Source: Pinirhizobacter soli
Lineage (GTDB): Bacteria > Pseudomonadota > Gammaproteobacteria > Xanthomonadales > Rhodanobacteraceae
Assembly: GCF_015905305.1 (NCBI RefSeq)
Contig: NZ_JADZLQ010000002.1
Span: forward strand, 124,001 to 188,000
DNA: 64,000 nucleotides
Direction of reading: 5' to 3'
In this document: piece by piece, positions 34,236 through 43,721 of the stretch
Position numbering within the stretch: position 1 is the stretch's first letter
Layout of the letters: each line of letters begins with the position of its first letter
Position numbers and translations under genes: made by a program
Notes under the pieces: generated by a model
What the model was told of the DNA's origin: nothing
Databases searched by the model: none
Seen by the model: the letters and a program-made list of their open reading frames with translations, nothing else

Positions 34236-35597
34236 ATGTCTTTCGAGTCGCTGGGCCTTGCGCCCGCGCTTCTTCGTGCGTTGTCCGAACAGGGCTACAC
34301 CGAACCTACCCCCATCCAGGCCGCGGCCATCCCGCTGGTGCTCAAGGGCGCCGACCTCATGGCCGCCGCCCAGACCGGCACCGGCAAGACGGCCGCCTTC
34401 GCGCTGCCGCTGCTACAGCGCCTGAACGAGAAAGCCCTGGGCGACGGCCGTCGCCCGGTCCGTGCCCTCGTGCTTACCCCTACCCGCGAACTGGCCGCCC
34501 AGGTGCATGACAACCTGCGTGAGTACGGTCGCCACCTGCGCCTGTCCTCCACCGTGATCTTCGGCGGCGTCGGCATGGGCAACCAGCTCACGGCGCTGCG
34601 CCGTGGCGTGGACATCATCGTGGCCACCCCTGGCCGCCTGATCGACCACATGCAGCAGCGCTCCGTCGACCTGTCGAAGATCGACGTACTTGTGCTCGAC
34701 GAAGCCGACCGCATGCTCGATATGGGCTTCCTGCCGGCGTTGAAGCGCATCCTCAATGCGCTGCCGAAGCAGAACCGCCAGACGCTGTTGTTCTCGGCCA
34801 CCTTCGCGCCGGAGATCAAGGCACTGGCGCGCGAGTTCATGCGTGATCCGCGCGAAGTGTCGGTTAGCCCCGCTAACTCCGTGGCTGCCCTGGTCACCCA
34901 CCACGTCCACCCGGTGGATGCGGAGCGCAAGCGCGACCTGCTGCTGCACATCCTGTCCATCGACAGCCGCCGCCAGACGCTCGTGTTCAGCCGCACCAAG
35001 CACGGCGCCGACAAGCTCGTTCGTCACCTGGAAGTGTCCGGCATCCGCGCCGCGGCCATCCACGGCAACAAGAGCCAGAACGCCCGCACCAAGGCCCTGT
35101 CGGACTTCAAGGCAAACAAGATCACCGTGCTTGTGGCCACCGACATCGCCGCGCGCGGCATCGACATCGACCAGCTGCCGGTCGTGATCAACTACGACCT
35201 GCCGATGGTGGCCGAAGACTACGTGCATCGCATTGGCCGCACCGGTCGTGCGGGTTCGGACGGCCAGGCCATCTCGCTGGTCAGCCACGACGAAGCCGGA
35301 CTGCTGCGCGACATCCGTCGCCTGCTCAAAGACGAGCTCAACGTCAGCGACATGGCCGGCTACGAGCCGTCCACCCCGCTGCGCACGGATGCTGCCGCAC
35401 CCCGTCCGAAGCAGGCCCAGCGCCAGCCGCAGGGCCAGCGTCCGCAGCGCAGCGGTTCGCGCGACGGCAAGCCCGGCCAGCGCCCGCCGGCCACGCATCG
35501 CCCGCACGGCCACGTGAACAATGGCGGCAGCGAACATGCCGCCGGCAACAAGCGTCGCCGCCAACGTCGCGGCGGTGCGGCCAGCAACAAGGCCTGA
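34236..35597 (+). CDS. rhlE: DEAD-box RNA helicase RhlE
   Basis: This 453-residue ATP-dependent RNA helicase has the Q motif (GYTEPTPIQ), motif I AQTGTGKTAAF, II VLDEADRMLDMGF, III SATF, Ia PTRELAAQ and VI HRIGRTGRAG. The basic Gln/Pro/Arg-rich tail (from about residue 385) and the DEADRMLDMGF wording point to RhlE, which acts in ribosome assembly and RNA decay. CAGGAG lies 8 nt before the ATG. The 223-nt leader (34013-34235) contains no gene and could carry cold-responsive control. Confidence 0.92.
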   Translation: MSFESLGLAPALLRALSEQGYTEPTPIQAAAIPLVLKGADLMAAAQTGTGKTAAFALPLLQRLNEKALGDGRRPVRALVLTPTRELAAQVHDNLREYGRHLRLSSTVIFGGVGMGNQLTALRRGVDIIVATPGRLIDHMQQRSVDLSKIDVLVLDEADRMLDMGFLPALKRILNALPKQNRQTLLFSATFAPEIKALAREFMRDPREVSVSPANSVAALVTHHVHPVDAERKRDLLLHILSIDSRRQTLVFSRTKHGADKLVRHLEVSGIRAAAIHGNKSQNARTKALSDFKANKITVLVATDIAARGIDIDQLPVVINYDLPMVAEDYVHRIGRTGRAGSDGQAISLVSHDEAGLLRDIRRLLKDELNVSDMAGYEPSTPLRTDAAAPRPKQAQRQPQGQRPQRSGSRDGKPGQRPPATHRPHGHVNNGGSEHAAGNKRRRQRRGGAASNKA

Positions 35598-35619
35598 GCC
35601 ACGCTAACGATGTGAGATG

Positions 35620-35645
35620 AAAAAGGCCGCGAAAGCGGCCTTTTT
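35620..35645. terminator. Bidirectional terminator between rhlE and rimJ
   Basis: AAAAAGGCCGC (35620-35630), a GAAA tetraloop and GCGGCCTTTTT (35635-35645) form a perfect 11-bp hairpin. T-runs are available to both convergent genes. Confidence 0.93.
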
Positions 35646-35649
35646 CTTG

Positions 35650-36198
35650 TTAGTCCGTGCGCACTTTCGAGGTAAGCACGTGGTCTTCCCACACGCCGTG
35701 GATCTTCAGGTATCCGCGCGCCATGCCTTCGCGCTCGAAGCCGAGCTTCTCCAATAACCTTCCGCTGCGCTCGTTGCGTGGCATGTAGTTGGCCATCACG
35801 CGGTGCAGGTCCAGGGGGCCGAAGGCGTAGTCCAGGCCCTCGCGCAGCGCCTCGGCCATAATGCCGTGCCCTTGCCATTCGGCAGCCAGTCCATAGCCCA
35901 GGTGGGCTGCCTGGAAGACCCCGCGCACGATATTGGCGAAGGTAAACGAACCCATGACCCGGCCGGTTTCGGGGTCGAAGATGCAAAAAGGCCATGCAAT
36001 GCCGGCCCTCGATACGCTCGACCATTGCACGATCGAGGTGCGCGCACCCTCCAGCGTGTAGTAAGCCTCGTCACGCAACGGCTCCCACGGCGCCAGGTGC
36101 GCACGATTCTCCAATCGGTACGCAAGCACGGCCTTGGCGTCGGCGATGCGGGCTACCCGCAATTCCGTGCGTGCTGTGCGAAGGACCGGCTGGGTCAT
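35650..36198 (-). CDS. rimJ: Ribosomal-protein-alanine N-acetyltransferase (RimJ-like GNAT)
   Basis: This 182-residue GNAT acetyltransferase has the acetyl-CoA signature GYGLAAEWQGHGIMAEALREGLDYAF (about 100-125) and ANYMPRNERSGRLLEKLGFEREGMARGYLKIHGVWEDHV. The latter is typical of RimJ, which acetylates the N-terminal alanine of S5. Its ATG overlaps the fghA stop (36195-36198), so it is the second gene of that pair. Confidence 0.87.
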   Translation of the reverse strand: MTQPVLRTARTELRVARIADAKAVLAYRLENRAHLAPWEPLRDEAYYTLEGARTSIVQWSSVSRAGIAWPFCIFDPETGRVMGSFTFANIVRGVFQAAHLGYGLAAEWQGHGIMAEALREGLDYAFGPLDLHRVMANYMPRNERSGRLLEKLGFEREGMARGYLKIHGVWEDHVLTSKVRTD

Positions 36199-37040
36199 GT
36201 GCGCAACGCGGCCGCGTGGTGGTGGAGATGGTCTTCCATGAAGCTGGCGATGAAGTAATAGCTATGGTCGTAGCCTTCCTGGCGGCGCACGCGCACGGGT
36301 TGGCCGGCAAGTGCGCAGGCTTCCTCGAACAACTCAGGCTTCAGCTGATTGGCGAGGAACTGATCGGCCAGGCCCTGGTCGATGAGGATCTCGCCGTCGA
36401 ACCGATGCTTCTTCACCAGTTCGCTGGCGTCCCAAGCCTTCCACGCCTGACGGTCGTCGCCCAGGTAACGCCCGAAGGCCTTTTCGCCCCAGGGAACACG
36501 GCTCGGCGCCACGATCGGGGCAAAGGCCGAGAGAGAGCGATACTCGCCCGGATGGCGCAAAGCCGTCACGAGTGCGCCGTGCCCACCCATCGAATGGCCG
36601 AAGATGCCGCGGCGGTTCCCGTCGAGAGGGAAATACCCTTCCACCAGAGCCGGCAATTCCCGGGCGACGTAGGTGCCCATGTTGAAGCGCACCGACCATG
36701 GTGCCTGTGTGGCATCGAGGTAGAAACCAGCCCCCTCGCCGAACTCCCAGTCGCCGGTGGCGCCTTCGATGCCGGTGCCGCGCGGGCTGGTATCTGGCAT
36801 CACCAGGCCCAGGCCCAGTGCCGACGCCATGCGCTGTGCGCCGGCCTTGATGGTGAAGGTTTCCTCGGTGCAGGTGAGGCCCGCCAGCCAATAAAGCACC
36901 GGAACGGGGCCGCCCGCGGCCTGGGGAGGCAGGTAAACGGCGAACTTCATCACGCCGCCGCAGGCTGCCGATTCGTGCCGGTAGAACCCTTGCGTGCCGC
37001 CGAAGCTGCGCTGTTCCGAGACCACTTCGATGGCTGTCAT
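36195..37040 (-). CDS. fghA: S-formylglutathione hydrolase
   Basis: This 281-residue esterase-D-family serine hydrolase performs the last glutathione-dependent step of formaldehyde detoxification. The nucleophile motif is GHSMGGHGAL (about 146-155). Also present are YWLAGLTCTEETFTIKAGAQR, DTSPRGTGI and the C-terminal His in GYDHSYYFIASFM. The usual partner adhC/frmA is not adjacent. It is coupled to rimJ by an ATGA overlap. Confidence 0.93.
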   Translation of the reverse strand: MTAIEVVSEQRSFGGTQGFYRHESAACGGVMKFAVYLPPQAAGGPVPVLYWLAGLTCTEETFTIKAGAQRMASALGLGLVMPDTSPRGTGIEGATGDWEFGEGAGFYLDATQAPWSVRFNMGTYVARELPALVEGYFPLDGNRRGIFGHSMGGHGALVTALRHPGEYRSLSAFAPIVAPSRVPWGEKAFGRYLGDDRQAWKAWDASELVKKHRFDGEILIDQGLADQFLANQLKPELFEEACALAGQPVRVRRQEGYDHSYYFIASFMEDHLHHHAAALRT

Positions 37041-37204
37041 CGACTCTTCTTCCCTCGTGGATGAATGCGACGCAATCGCGGCCAGGAAGTGTACTCCACC
37101 GCAATGCAGCAGAAATTCAGCAGGGCAGCCCTCAGCGCTGCTAGAATGACCGCTTCGCCCCGCCGCAAAGGCCGTTGGCGCGTCCCATGTTCCCCGAGGT
37201 TCCC

Positions 37205-39073
37205 ATGTCGTCCCCTGCTTCCGAAACCACCCCGGCCATCCCCGGGTTCAGCGCGCTCGCCCTCGAGCCGAACGTCGCCCGCGTGCTCGCCGAAGTGGGT
37301 TACGAAACACCTTCGCCGATCCAGGCCGCGATCATCCCCTCGATGCTGGAGGGCCGCGACGTGCTGGGCCAGGCGCAGACGGGCACCGGCAAGACGGCCG
37401 CCTTTGCGCTGCCGATCCTTTCGCGCATCAACATCACCCATGGCAAGCCGCAAGCACTGGTGCTGGCGCCCACGCGCGAACTGGCGATCCAGGTAGCCGA
37501 GGCGTTCCAGAAGTACGCCACCTACATACCCGGCTTCCAGGTACTGCCGATCTACGGCGGCCAGAGTTACGGCCCGCAGCTGCACGGCCTTCGCCGCGGC
37601 GCGCACATCGTGGTCGGCACGCCCGGCCGCGTGATCGACCATATGGACAAGGGCACGCTCGATCTTTCGGAGCTGCGTTTCCTTGTGCTGGACGAAGCCG
37701 ACGAAATGCTTCGCATGGGCTTCGTCGACGACGTGGAGAAAGTACTCCAGGCCACGCCCGAGACGCGCCAGGTCGCGCTGTTCTCGGCCACCATGCCATC
37801 GCAGATCCGCCGCATCGCGCAAAAGCACCTGAAGAACCCGGTCGAAGTCACCATCAAGACCAAGACCACCACGGCGGCCAATATCCGCCAGCGCTACTGG
37901 TGGGTCAGCGGCGTGCACAAGCTCGATGCGCTCACGCGTATCCTTGAAGCCGAATCGTTCGACGCGATGATCATCTTCACGCGCACCAAGCAGGCCACCG
38001 AGGAACTTGCCGAGAAGCTGCAGGCGCGCGGATTCGCCGCCGCGGCGATCAACGGCGACATCGCCCAGCCGCAGCGCGAGCGCGTGATCGCGCAGCTTAA
38101 AGACGGCAAGCTCGACATCCTGGTCGCCACCGACGTCGCCGCTCGCGGCCTCGACGTGGAGCGCATCAGCCACGTGCTGAACTACGACATCCCCACCGAC
38201 ACCGAAAGCTACGTGCACCGCATCGGGCGCACCGGCCGCGCCGGGCGTAGCGGCGAAGCGATCCTGTTCGTCACCCCGCGCGAGCGCAACCTGTTGCGGG
38301 CGATCGAAAACGCCACCCGCCAGCCGATCGAACAGATGCAGCTGCCCACCGTGGAAGCGGTGAACGACCAGCGCATCGCCAAGTTCAAGACCCGTATCGG
38401 CGAGTCGCTGGCCACTGGCGGCCTGCAGCTCTTCCAGCAGCTGATCGAGCAGTACGAACAGGAAAACAACGTACCGGCGGTGGAGATCGCCGCGGCGCTT
38501 GCCCGCATCGCCCAAGGCGACCAGCCGCTGTTGCTCGAGCCGCCTGCGCGTCGCGAATACAGCGAGCGTCCTCAGCGCGACGATCGTCCTTCGCGCGATG
38601 ACCGCCCCTCCCGCGACGATCGCGGTCCGCGCGCCAGTCGCGACGATCGCCCGCCGCGCCGGGAATTCGATCCCGCCGAACGCCGCCCGGCCCCGGCCCG
38701 CGCCGTGCGCGAGCACGTCACCGAGCACGGCAAGCGCACCTACCGCCTGGAAGTGGGCCACGACCACGGCGTGAAGCCCGGCAACATCGTCGGCGCGGTG
38801 GCCAACGAAGCCAATATCGACAGTCAGTTCATCGGCCGCCTTTCCATCCGCGGCCACTACAGCCTGATCGACCTCCCCGAGGGCATGCCCGCGGAAGTCT
38901 TTACCCACCTGAAGAACGTTTGGGTGTCGGGCCAGAAACTGCAGATCGCCGAATGGAACGGACAGGAAGAAGCCGGCAGCTCCGCCCCACCGCCGGCGAA
39001 ACGTCGGTTCAGTGGCGACAAACCGCAAGGCAAGAAGCCGTACCTCGGCAAGAAGCCGCCGCGTAAGACATAA
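37205..39073 (+). CDS. deaD: DEAD-box RNA helicase DeaD/CsdA
   Basis: This 622-residue cold-shock helicase has motif I AQTGTGKTAAFALP, II LDEADEMLRMGFV, III SATMP and VI HRIGRTGRAGR. Next comes an Asp/Arg-rich linker with a tandem RDDRPS repeat (about 455-490), and then the DbpA-type RNA-binding domain (GHDHGVKPGNIVGAVANEANI, FIGRLSIRGHYSLIDLPEGMP), which defines DeaD/CsdA. The start is at MSSPASETTP, after a GAGG; a TTG 30 nt upstream is less likely. It is divergent from fghA. Confidence 0.93.
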   Translation: MSSPASETTPAIPGFSALALEPNVARVLAEVGYETPSPIQAAIIPSMLEGRDVLGQAQTGTGKTAAFALPILSRINITHGKPQALVLAPTRELAIQVAEAFQKYATYIPGFQVLPIYGGQSYGPQLHGLRRGAHIVVGTPGRVIDHMDKGTLDLSELRFLVLDEADEMLRMGFVDDVEKVLQATPETRQVALFSATMPSQIRRIAQKHLKNPVEVTIKTKTTTAANIRQRYWWVSGVHKLDALTRILEAESFDAMIIFTRTKQATEELAEKLQARGFAAAAINGDIAQPQRERVIAQLKDGKLDILVATDVAARGLDVERISHVLNYDIPTDTESYVHRIGRTGRAGRSGEAILFVTPRERNLLRAIENATRQPIEQMQLPTVEAVNDQRIAKFKTRIGESLATGGLQLFQQLIEQYEQENNVPAVEIAAALARIAQGDQPLLLEPPARREYSERPQRDDRPSRDDRPSRDDRGPRASRDDRPPRREFDPAERRPAPARAVREHVTEHGKRTYRLEVGHDHGVKPGNIVGAVANEANIDSQFIGRLSIRGHYSLIDLPEGMPAEVFTHLKNVWVSGQKLQIAEWNGQEEAGSSAPPPAKRRFSGDKPQGKKPYLGKKPPRKT

Positions 39074-39083
39074 CTTTCACCGG

Positions 39084-39165
39084 GGATCGAAGGCTGGACT
39101 TCGATCCTGCACATACCGGGTGGTGAAGATCGGGGTCGAAGTTCATCTTCGACCCCTTCTTTTTG
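39084..39165 (+). terminator. Double hairpin with terminator after deaD
   Basis: The first hairpin, GGATCGAAG (39084-39092) with CTTCGATCC (39099-39107), is followed by a second, GGGGTCGAAG (39132-39141) with CTTCGACCCC (39147-39156), and then TTCTTTTTG. The second is a standard intrinsic terminator, and the first is a sequence-related upstream copy. Confidence 0.85.
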
Positions 39166-40056
39166 TCACGGCACGCCGACGAAGGTATTGCAGCTGTTCG
39201 GGTCGCCGCTGCTGAAGCCGGCCTTGAACCACTTCACGCGTTGCGCGGAAGTGCCGTGGGTGAAAGAGTCCGGCACCACGCGACCCTGGGCTTGCTGCTG
39301 CAGGGCGTCGTCGCCAATGGCCGTGGCCGCTGTCATGGCCGATTCGATATCCCCAGGCTCAAGCCATTTGTTGCGCTGCTGGCCACGGTTGGCCCATACG
39401 CCGGCAAAACAATCCGCCTGCAATTCCTGCCGAACCGAAAGGCCATCGGCACCTTCCATCCGCGCGCCCGAACGACGCGCCTGCGCCACCTTGTCGAAGA
39501 TGCCCAGCTGTTCCTGCACGTGGTGACCCACCTCGTGGGCGATCACGTAGGCGCGGGCGAAATCGCCTGCCGCATGGAACCGATTGCTCAGTTCATCGAA
39601 GAAATCGACATCCAGATAAACGATCTGGTCACCCGGGCAATAGAACGGGCCCACCGCCGCCGACGCCGAGCCACAGGCGGTATTCACGCTACCGCGGAAT
39701 AGCGCCAGCTTCGGATCGACGTACGTCTTCCCCTTCTCCTGGAATATCTGGTGCCAGGTGTCCTCGGTATCGCCCAGGATCGCCCGCACGAAATCCTTCT
39801 GCTCGGCCGAGGCGCTGGCCGCTCCCGTGCCCGCCTGCGGCGCCGCCCGCTGCTGGGTTTGCACCGGGCCGCCCTGGTCACCCTGCAGCAATGCGGTGGG
39901 ATCCTTGAAGAACACCAGCCCCAGGATGGCCAGGATCACGATCCCGCCCAGCCCCAGCCCGCGCCCTCCGCCAAACCCACCCCCGCCAAATCCGCGTCCC
40001 CCGCCCGACCCGACATCCTCGACATTGTCGCTACGACGACCTTTCTGCCAAAGCAT
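39166..40056 (-). CDS. Neutral zinc metallopeptidase (YpfJ family)
   Basis: This is a 296-residue membrane-anchored protein. A cytoplasmic Gly/Arg-rich N-terminus precedes one helix (GIVILAILGLVFF, about 40-52). A periplasmic zinc-protease-like domain has HEVGHHVQ (about 175-182) and the downstream QELQADCFAGVWA glutamate. It belongs to the YpfJ/putative neutral zinc metallopeptidase family. The start MLWQKGRRSDNVEDVG is typical. Substrates are unknown. Confidence 0.88.
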   Translation of the reverse strand: MLWQKGRRSDNVEDVGSGGGRGFGGGGFGGGRGLGLGGIVILAILGLVFFKDPTALLQGDQGGPVQTQQRAAPQAGTGAASASAEQKDFVRAILGDTEDTWHQIFQEKGKTYVDPKLALFRGSVNTACGSASAAVGPFYCPGDQIVYLDVDFFDELSNRFHAAGDFARAYVIAHEVGHHVQEQLGIFDKVAQARRSGARMEGADGLSVRQELQADCFAGVWANRGQQRNKWLEPGDIESAMTAATAIGDDALQQQAQGRVVPDSFTHGTSAQRVKWFKAGFSSGDPNSCNTFVGVP

Positions 40057-40134
40057 GGACTTCTCCCCGTTCGGCCCGCTGTTCGCGAACGATAGCAGGC
40101 CCCGCAAGCCATGAGGGGCCCCGCGAAGGGGACC

Positions 40135-41685
40135 CTACGCCGCGCGCGAAGCGCGCACCCGCTGCACGCGGGCACCGTCCATGGCCACAACCTCGAACCG
40201 CCATGCGGTAACGACAAACGCGTCGCCAGGTTCGGGCATGCGGCCCATGTGCTGCAGCACGAACCCAGCCAGGGTGGAGAAGCTGTTGTCGTCGGCGGCG
40301 AACTCGGTGGCCAGCAGATGGCCGACGCGGCGGAAATCCAGGCTGCCGTCGAACAGCCACGCACCATCGGACTCACTGACGGCGGCGGGATCGCCCTGGG
40401 CCTCGTCGGGGAATTCACCGGCGATCGCTTCCAGTACATCGGCTGGCGTGGCAAGGCCCAGCACGCTGCCGTATTCGTCCACCACGATCGCCACCTGCAA
40501 CGGCGAGCGGCGGAATTCATCGATCAGGCGCAGCACGCTAAGCGATTCGAGCACGGTGATGGGCTTGCGCGCGATGGCATCGACATCCACCCGTCCGTGC
40601 TCGGCCAGGCTCGCCATCAGGTCGCGGGACGTGGCCAGGCCCACCAGGAAGTCCAGGTCGCCACGGGCAAGCGGCAGCCAGTGATGCTGCGACTGGCGGG
40701 CTTCGTCCTTGAGCGTCTGGAGGTCTTCGTCGGGGTCGATCCATACAATGGCCGTGCGGGGCGTCATGATCGAGCGCACGGGACGCTGCGAAAGATCGAG
40801 CACGCCCTGCACCATCGCCAGTTCGTCCTTGCCGAACACCGATTCGTTGCCGGCCTCAGGCTCCGTGGGCTTGCCGCGGGGGGTGTCTTCGTCGTCGCCA
40901 CCGAGCATCCGCAACACGGCCTTGGCAGCCCGCGCACGCATGCCGCGCACGCCACCGGCGATGTTCTTCCGGCGGTTGCTGCGCATGGTCTGGTTGAACG
41001 TCTCGATCATGATCGAGAAGCCGATCGCGGCGTACAGGTAGCCCTTGGGAATGTGGAAGCCGAAGCCCTCGGCGATCAGGCTGAAGCCGATCATCAACAG
41101 GAAGCTCAGGCACAGGATCACCACCGTGGGCCGCGCGTTGACGAACTCCGTCAACGGCTTCGATGCCGTGATCATCAGCGCCATCGCCACCACCACGCCG
41201 ATCATCATGATCGACAGGTGGTCGACCATGCCCACCGCGGTGATCACCGAATCGAGCGAGAACACTGCATCGAGCACCACGATCTGCACCACCACCAGCC
41301 AGAAGCTCGCCGGCTTCCCGCCGCGGCCATCGCCCTCGTCGCCGGCCTCCAGGCGCTCGTGCAGTTCCACGGTGGCCTTGAACAGCAGGAAGGCGCCACC
41401 GACGAGCAGGATGATGTCGCGCCACGACAGGCCGAAACCATGGATATCGAACAGCGGCTGGGTGAGCGCGATCAGCCATGACATCACCGCCAGCAGGCCA
41501 AGGCGCATCACCAGGGCCATGCCCAGGCCAAGCAAGCGCGCCCGGTCCCGGAGTCCCGGTGGAAGCTTATCGGCCAGGATGGCGACGAACACGAGGTTGT
41601 CGATGCCCAGCACGATCTCCAGGACGATCAACGTCAGGAGGCCTGCCCAGGCCGAGGGGTCGGATAACCAGTCGAAGACGAACAT
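40135..41685 (-). CDS. TerC family membrane protein with CBS and CorC/HlyC domains
   Basis: This 516-residue protein fuses a seven-helix TerC domain (about 1-235; [11 protein letters not shown] and [15 protein letters not shown] carry the conserved acidic residues), a CBS pair (about 300-425; [15 protein letters not shown]) and a C-terminal CorC_HlyC domain. E. coli YegH and YoaE have this layout. TerC relatives handle manganese or other metal efflux. The start MFVFDWLSD was set by homology; the longer frame enters the upstream intergenic region. Confidence 0.9.
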   Translation of the reverse strand: MFVFDWLSDPSAWAGLLTLIVLEIVLGIDNLVFVAILADKLPPGLRDRARLLGLGMALVMRLGLLAVMSWLIALTQPLFDIHGFGLSWRDIILLVGGAFLLFKATVELHERLEAGDEGDGRGGKPASFWLVVVQIVVLDAVFSLDSVITAVGMVDHLSIMMIGVVVAMALMITASKPLTEFVNARPTVVILCLSFLLMIGFSLIAEGFGFHIPKGYLYAAIGFSIMIETFNQTMRSNRRKNIAGGVRGMRARAAKAVLRMLGGDDEDTPRGKPTEPEAGNESVFGKDELAMVQGVLDLSQRPVRSIMTPRTAIVWIDPDEDLQTLKDEARQSQHHWLPLARGDLDFLVGLATSRDLMASLAEHGRVDVDAIARKPITVLESLSVLRLIDEFRRSPLQVAIVVDEYGSVLGLATPADVLEAIAGEFPDEAQGDPAAVSESDGAWLFDGSLDFRRVGHLLATEFAADDNSFSTLAGFVLQHMGRMPEPGDAFVVTAWRFEVVAMDGARVQRVRASRAA

Positions 41686-41825
41686 GGGTCGGCGGCGGGC
41701 GCCGGGGGTCCTCCATTCAGGAACCGTCGATAATACACGGCTGATAAGACACCCCTGCCGGAAGACGGCCTTGCGCCGGGACCACAGGGGAGCCACTTTG
41801 CCGACAAAGCCCAGCGGAACCTTAC

Positions 41826-42596
41826 GTGAGCCACGCCATCGACTTTCCCACCCCTGCGACCCAGCCGCCCCCGCGCTGGTGGGAGGCGTTGGCGCTGATC
41901 GCGATCTATTTCCTCCTGCAGGTGGCCGTCGGCACCCTCGTCGGCCGGTCCATCCTGGCCATCGACAACCTGATGCTGGACTCAGGTTCCACAGGCCTGG
42001 CGCCGGCGCTGCGCCTACCCACGGTGGTCGTGGTCACCCTGACGCTTGCCACCGCGATGATCATGGCCCTGGTGCGCTGGCGCTGGAGCGCCTGGCTCGA
42101 CGGCAGCCGCCTGCCGGGCCTGGGTTTCGTCCGCGCGTCGGACCGGTTCCTGGTCATGGCGGCGGGACTGGGCTTCGTCGTGCCCATTGTCGGCGGCATC
42201 CTGACCGGCTGGCTCGCCCACGGCCAGGACCTGGGCCAGACCATTACCGAAATCGGCCGCGGTACGCCCTTCGGCGCCCGGGTGGTGCTGTTGCTGGTGG
42301 TAGTGAGCGTAGGTCCGCTGGTGGAAGAAACCCTGTTCCGCGGGGTGTTCCTGGGCGCGCTTAGTCGTCATATGTCGTCGGCTTTCGCCATCACCGCCAG
42401 CGCGCTGCTGTTCGCCGTGGTCCACCTGCCCGACCTTCACGGCGCGGCCTATGCGCTGCCCAACCTGTTCCTGCTGGGCTGGGTGTGCGGGTGGCTGCGC
42501 GTGCGCAGCGGGTCGATCTGGCCGGCGGTACTGGCGCACGGGGCGAACAACCTCATCGCCGCCGGTGCGTGGTTCGTTGTCACGCACCAGCCATGA
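41826..42596 (+). CDS. CPBP family intramembrane metalloprotease
   Basis: This 256-residue multi-pass protein is of the CAAX-protease/bacteriocin-processing (Abi/CPBP) family. Its motifs are [13 protein letters not shown] (about 160), a His in FAVVHLPD and the closing HGANNLIAA. It starts with GTG at 41826 (SHAIDFP…). Substrate is unknown. It is divergent from the TerC gene and converges on a methyltransferase. Confidence 0.87.
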   Translation: MSHAIDFPTPATQPPPRWWEALALIAIYFLLQVAVGTLVGRSILAIDNLMLDSGSTGLAPALRLPTVVVVTLTLATAMIMALVRWRWSAWLDGSRLPGLGFVRASDRFLVMAAGLGFVVPIVGGILTGWLAHGQDLGQTITEIGRGTPFGARVVLLLVVVSVGPLVEETLFRGVFLGALSRHMSSAFAITASALLFAVVHLPDLHGAAYALPNLFLLGWVCGWLRVRSGSIWPAVLAHGANNLIAAGAWFVVTHQP

Positions 42597-42603
42597 CAAG
42601 CCG

Positions 42604-43206
42604 TTACCAGGCACGCTCCAGGGCGGCGACGTGGCGTTCCAGGCGCGGTCCCAGATAACAATGCGAGCCGCAGGGCAAGAGCCCCGCATCGCCGAACTGC
42701 CGCAAGTACCAAGCCGGCGCACGTGAGAAGAATCCGTCGTGGTCGCCGGCGACGTCATCCTTGCTGGTGTAGAGCTCCAGGAAGGCGATGCCCTCGAGCA
42801 TCTCGCCAATGCCCGCAAGACCCTTACGGATCTCCGCCGGACGCAAATAGTGCAGGACATCGGTGCATACGATGAGGTCGAAACGATCATCGAAGCGCAG
42901 GTGTTCAAGCTGGCCGAATGTGGCAAGGCCAATGTTGCGGCTGCGGCCGAACCGCTGCACCACATAGGGACTGGCGTCCAGACCGCGGTATTCGATGCCG
43001 GGCCGCAGCTTCTTCAGCGCCGCCCGCCAGTTGCCTTCGCCGCAGCCCACGTCAAGCACGTTACGCAGGGGCCGGCCAAGGTAGTACTCGGCCTGGGCCA
43101 CCACCATCGCCACCTTCCGCCCAAGCTCCGCGCGCGACTGCACGCTGTGGCGGGGGTTGCGGTACCACTTGTCGAAATAGCGGCGATCGTACTGCTTTTC
43201 GGCCAT
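42604..43206 (-). CDS. Class I SAM-dependent methyltransferase
   Basis: This 200-residue methyltransferase has motif I VLDVGCGEGNWRAAL (about 49-63), motif II YRGLDASPYVV and FDLIVCTDVLHYL. The start MAEKQYDRRYFDKWYR is supported by GGAGG 8 nt upstream. It is convergent with the CPBP gene, 7 nt away. Substrate is unknown. The N-terminal YDRRYFDKWYRNP pattern occurs in a conserved Xanthomonadales subgroup. Confidence 0.82.
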   Translation of the reverse strand: MAEKQYDRRYFDKWYRNPRHSVQSRAELGRKVAMVVAQAEYYLGRPLRNVLDVGCGEGNWRAALKKLRPGIEYRGLDASPYVVQRFGRSRNIGLATFGQLEHLRFDDRFDLIVCTDVLHYLRPAEIRKGLAGIGEMLEGIAFLELYTSKDDVAGDHDGFFSRAPAWYLRQFGDAGLLPCGSHCYLGPRLERHVAALERAW

Positions 43207-43316
43207 CGCGGCCCTCCTGGGAATGCGCTGCAAACGTGCATGGTAGCGGCGCCTTGACCCGGGGCACACACCTCGCGTTCCACGATAGCCTTTTCCGCTG
43301 CAAGGAGCCCAAATCC

Positions 43317-43610
43317 ATGGCCATGGTCCGCATCCGCTTTACCGGCAATCGCGAGGAGGCCGACTCGCTGATCAATGTGCTGCACGGCATCGATGGCATT
43401 GAGCACGTCGAGGAAGTGGACGACATGATGCCGGCGATGCGTGACGATTCCAGTTCCAGCGAGAACTCCGACGACATGGGGGGTGGCAGCAGCACTTATT
43501 ACGTGGAGGTGCTCGCGCCCAACCGCAGCCACGCCGATACCGTGCGTGAGGCGGCGGAACTCTACGCGCGCCGCTCGGGCTCGGGGGTAGAGATCGTCGA
43601 CGAGTTCTAG
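43317..43610 (+). CDS. Conserved small acidic protein of unknown function
   Basis: This is a 97-residue cytosolic protein. A ferredoxin-like start (MVRIRFTGNREEADSLINVLHGIDGIEHVEEVDD) is followed by an acidic/Ser-rich linker and a second beta-alpha unit (TYYVEVLAPNRSHADTVREAAELYARRSG). AAGGAG lies 9 nt before the ATG. It has no cysteines or membrane segment. The beta-alpha-beta look suggests an ACT/HMA-like small-molecule or nucleic-acid binder, but this is only a guess. Confidence 0.75.
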   Translation: MAMVRIRFTGNREEADSLINVLHGIDGIEHVEEVDDMMPAMRDDSSSSENSDDMGGGSSTYYVEVLAPNRSHADTVREAAELYARRSGSGVEIVDEF

Positions 43611-43721
43611 CGGGGGTAAAAAACGCGAGCGTCCAGCCGGTGAATGCCGGCCGAACGTGCATGTAGACCGATTGCGGTCTGGCGCGTTTGTTTCTTGCGA
43701 CCCAAGGAGAAGGATCCCCGC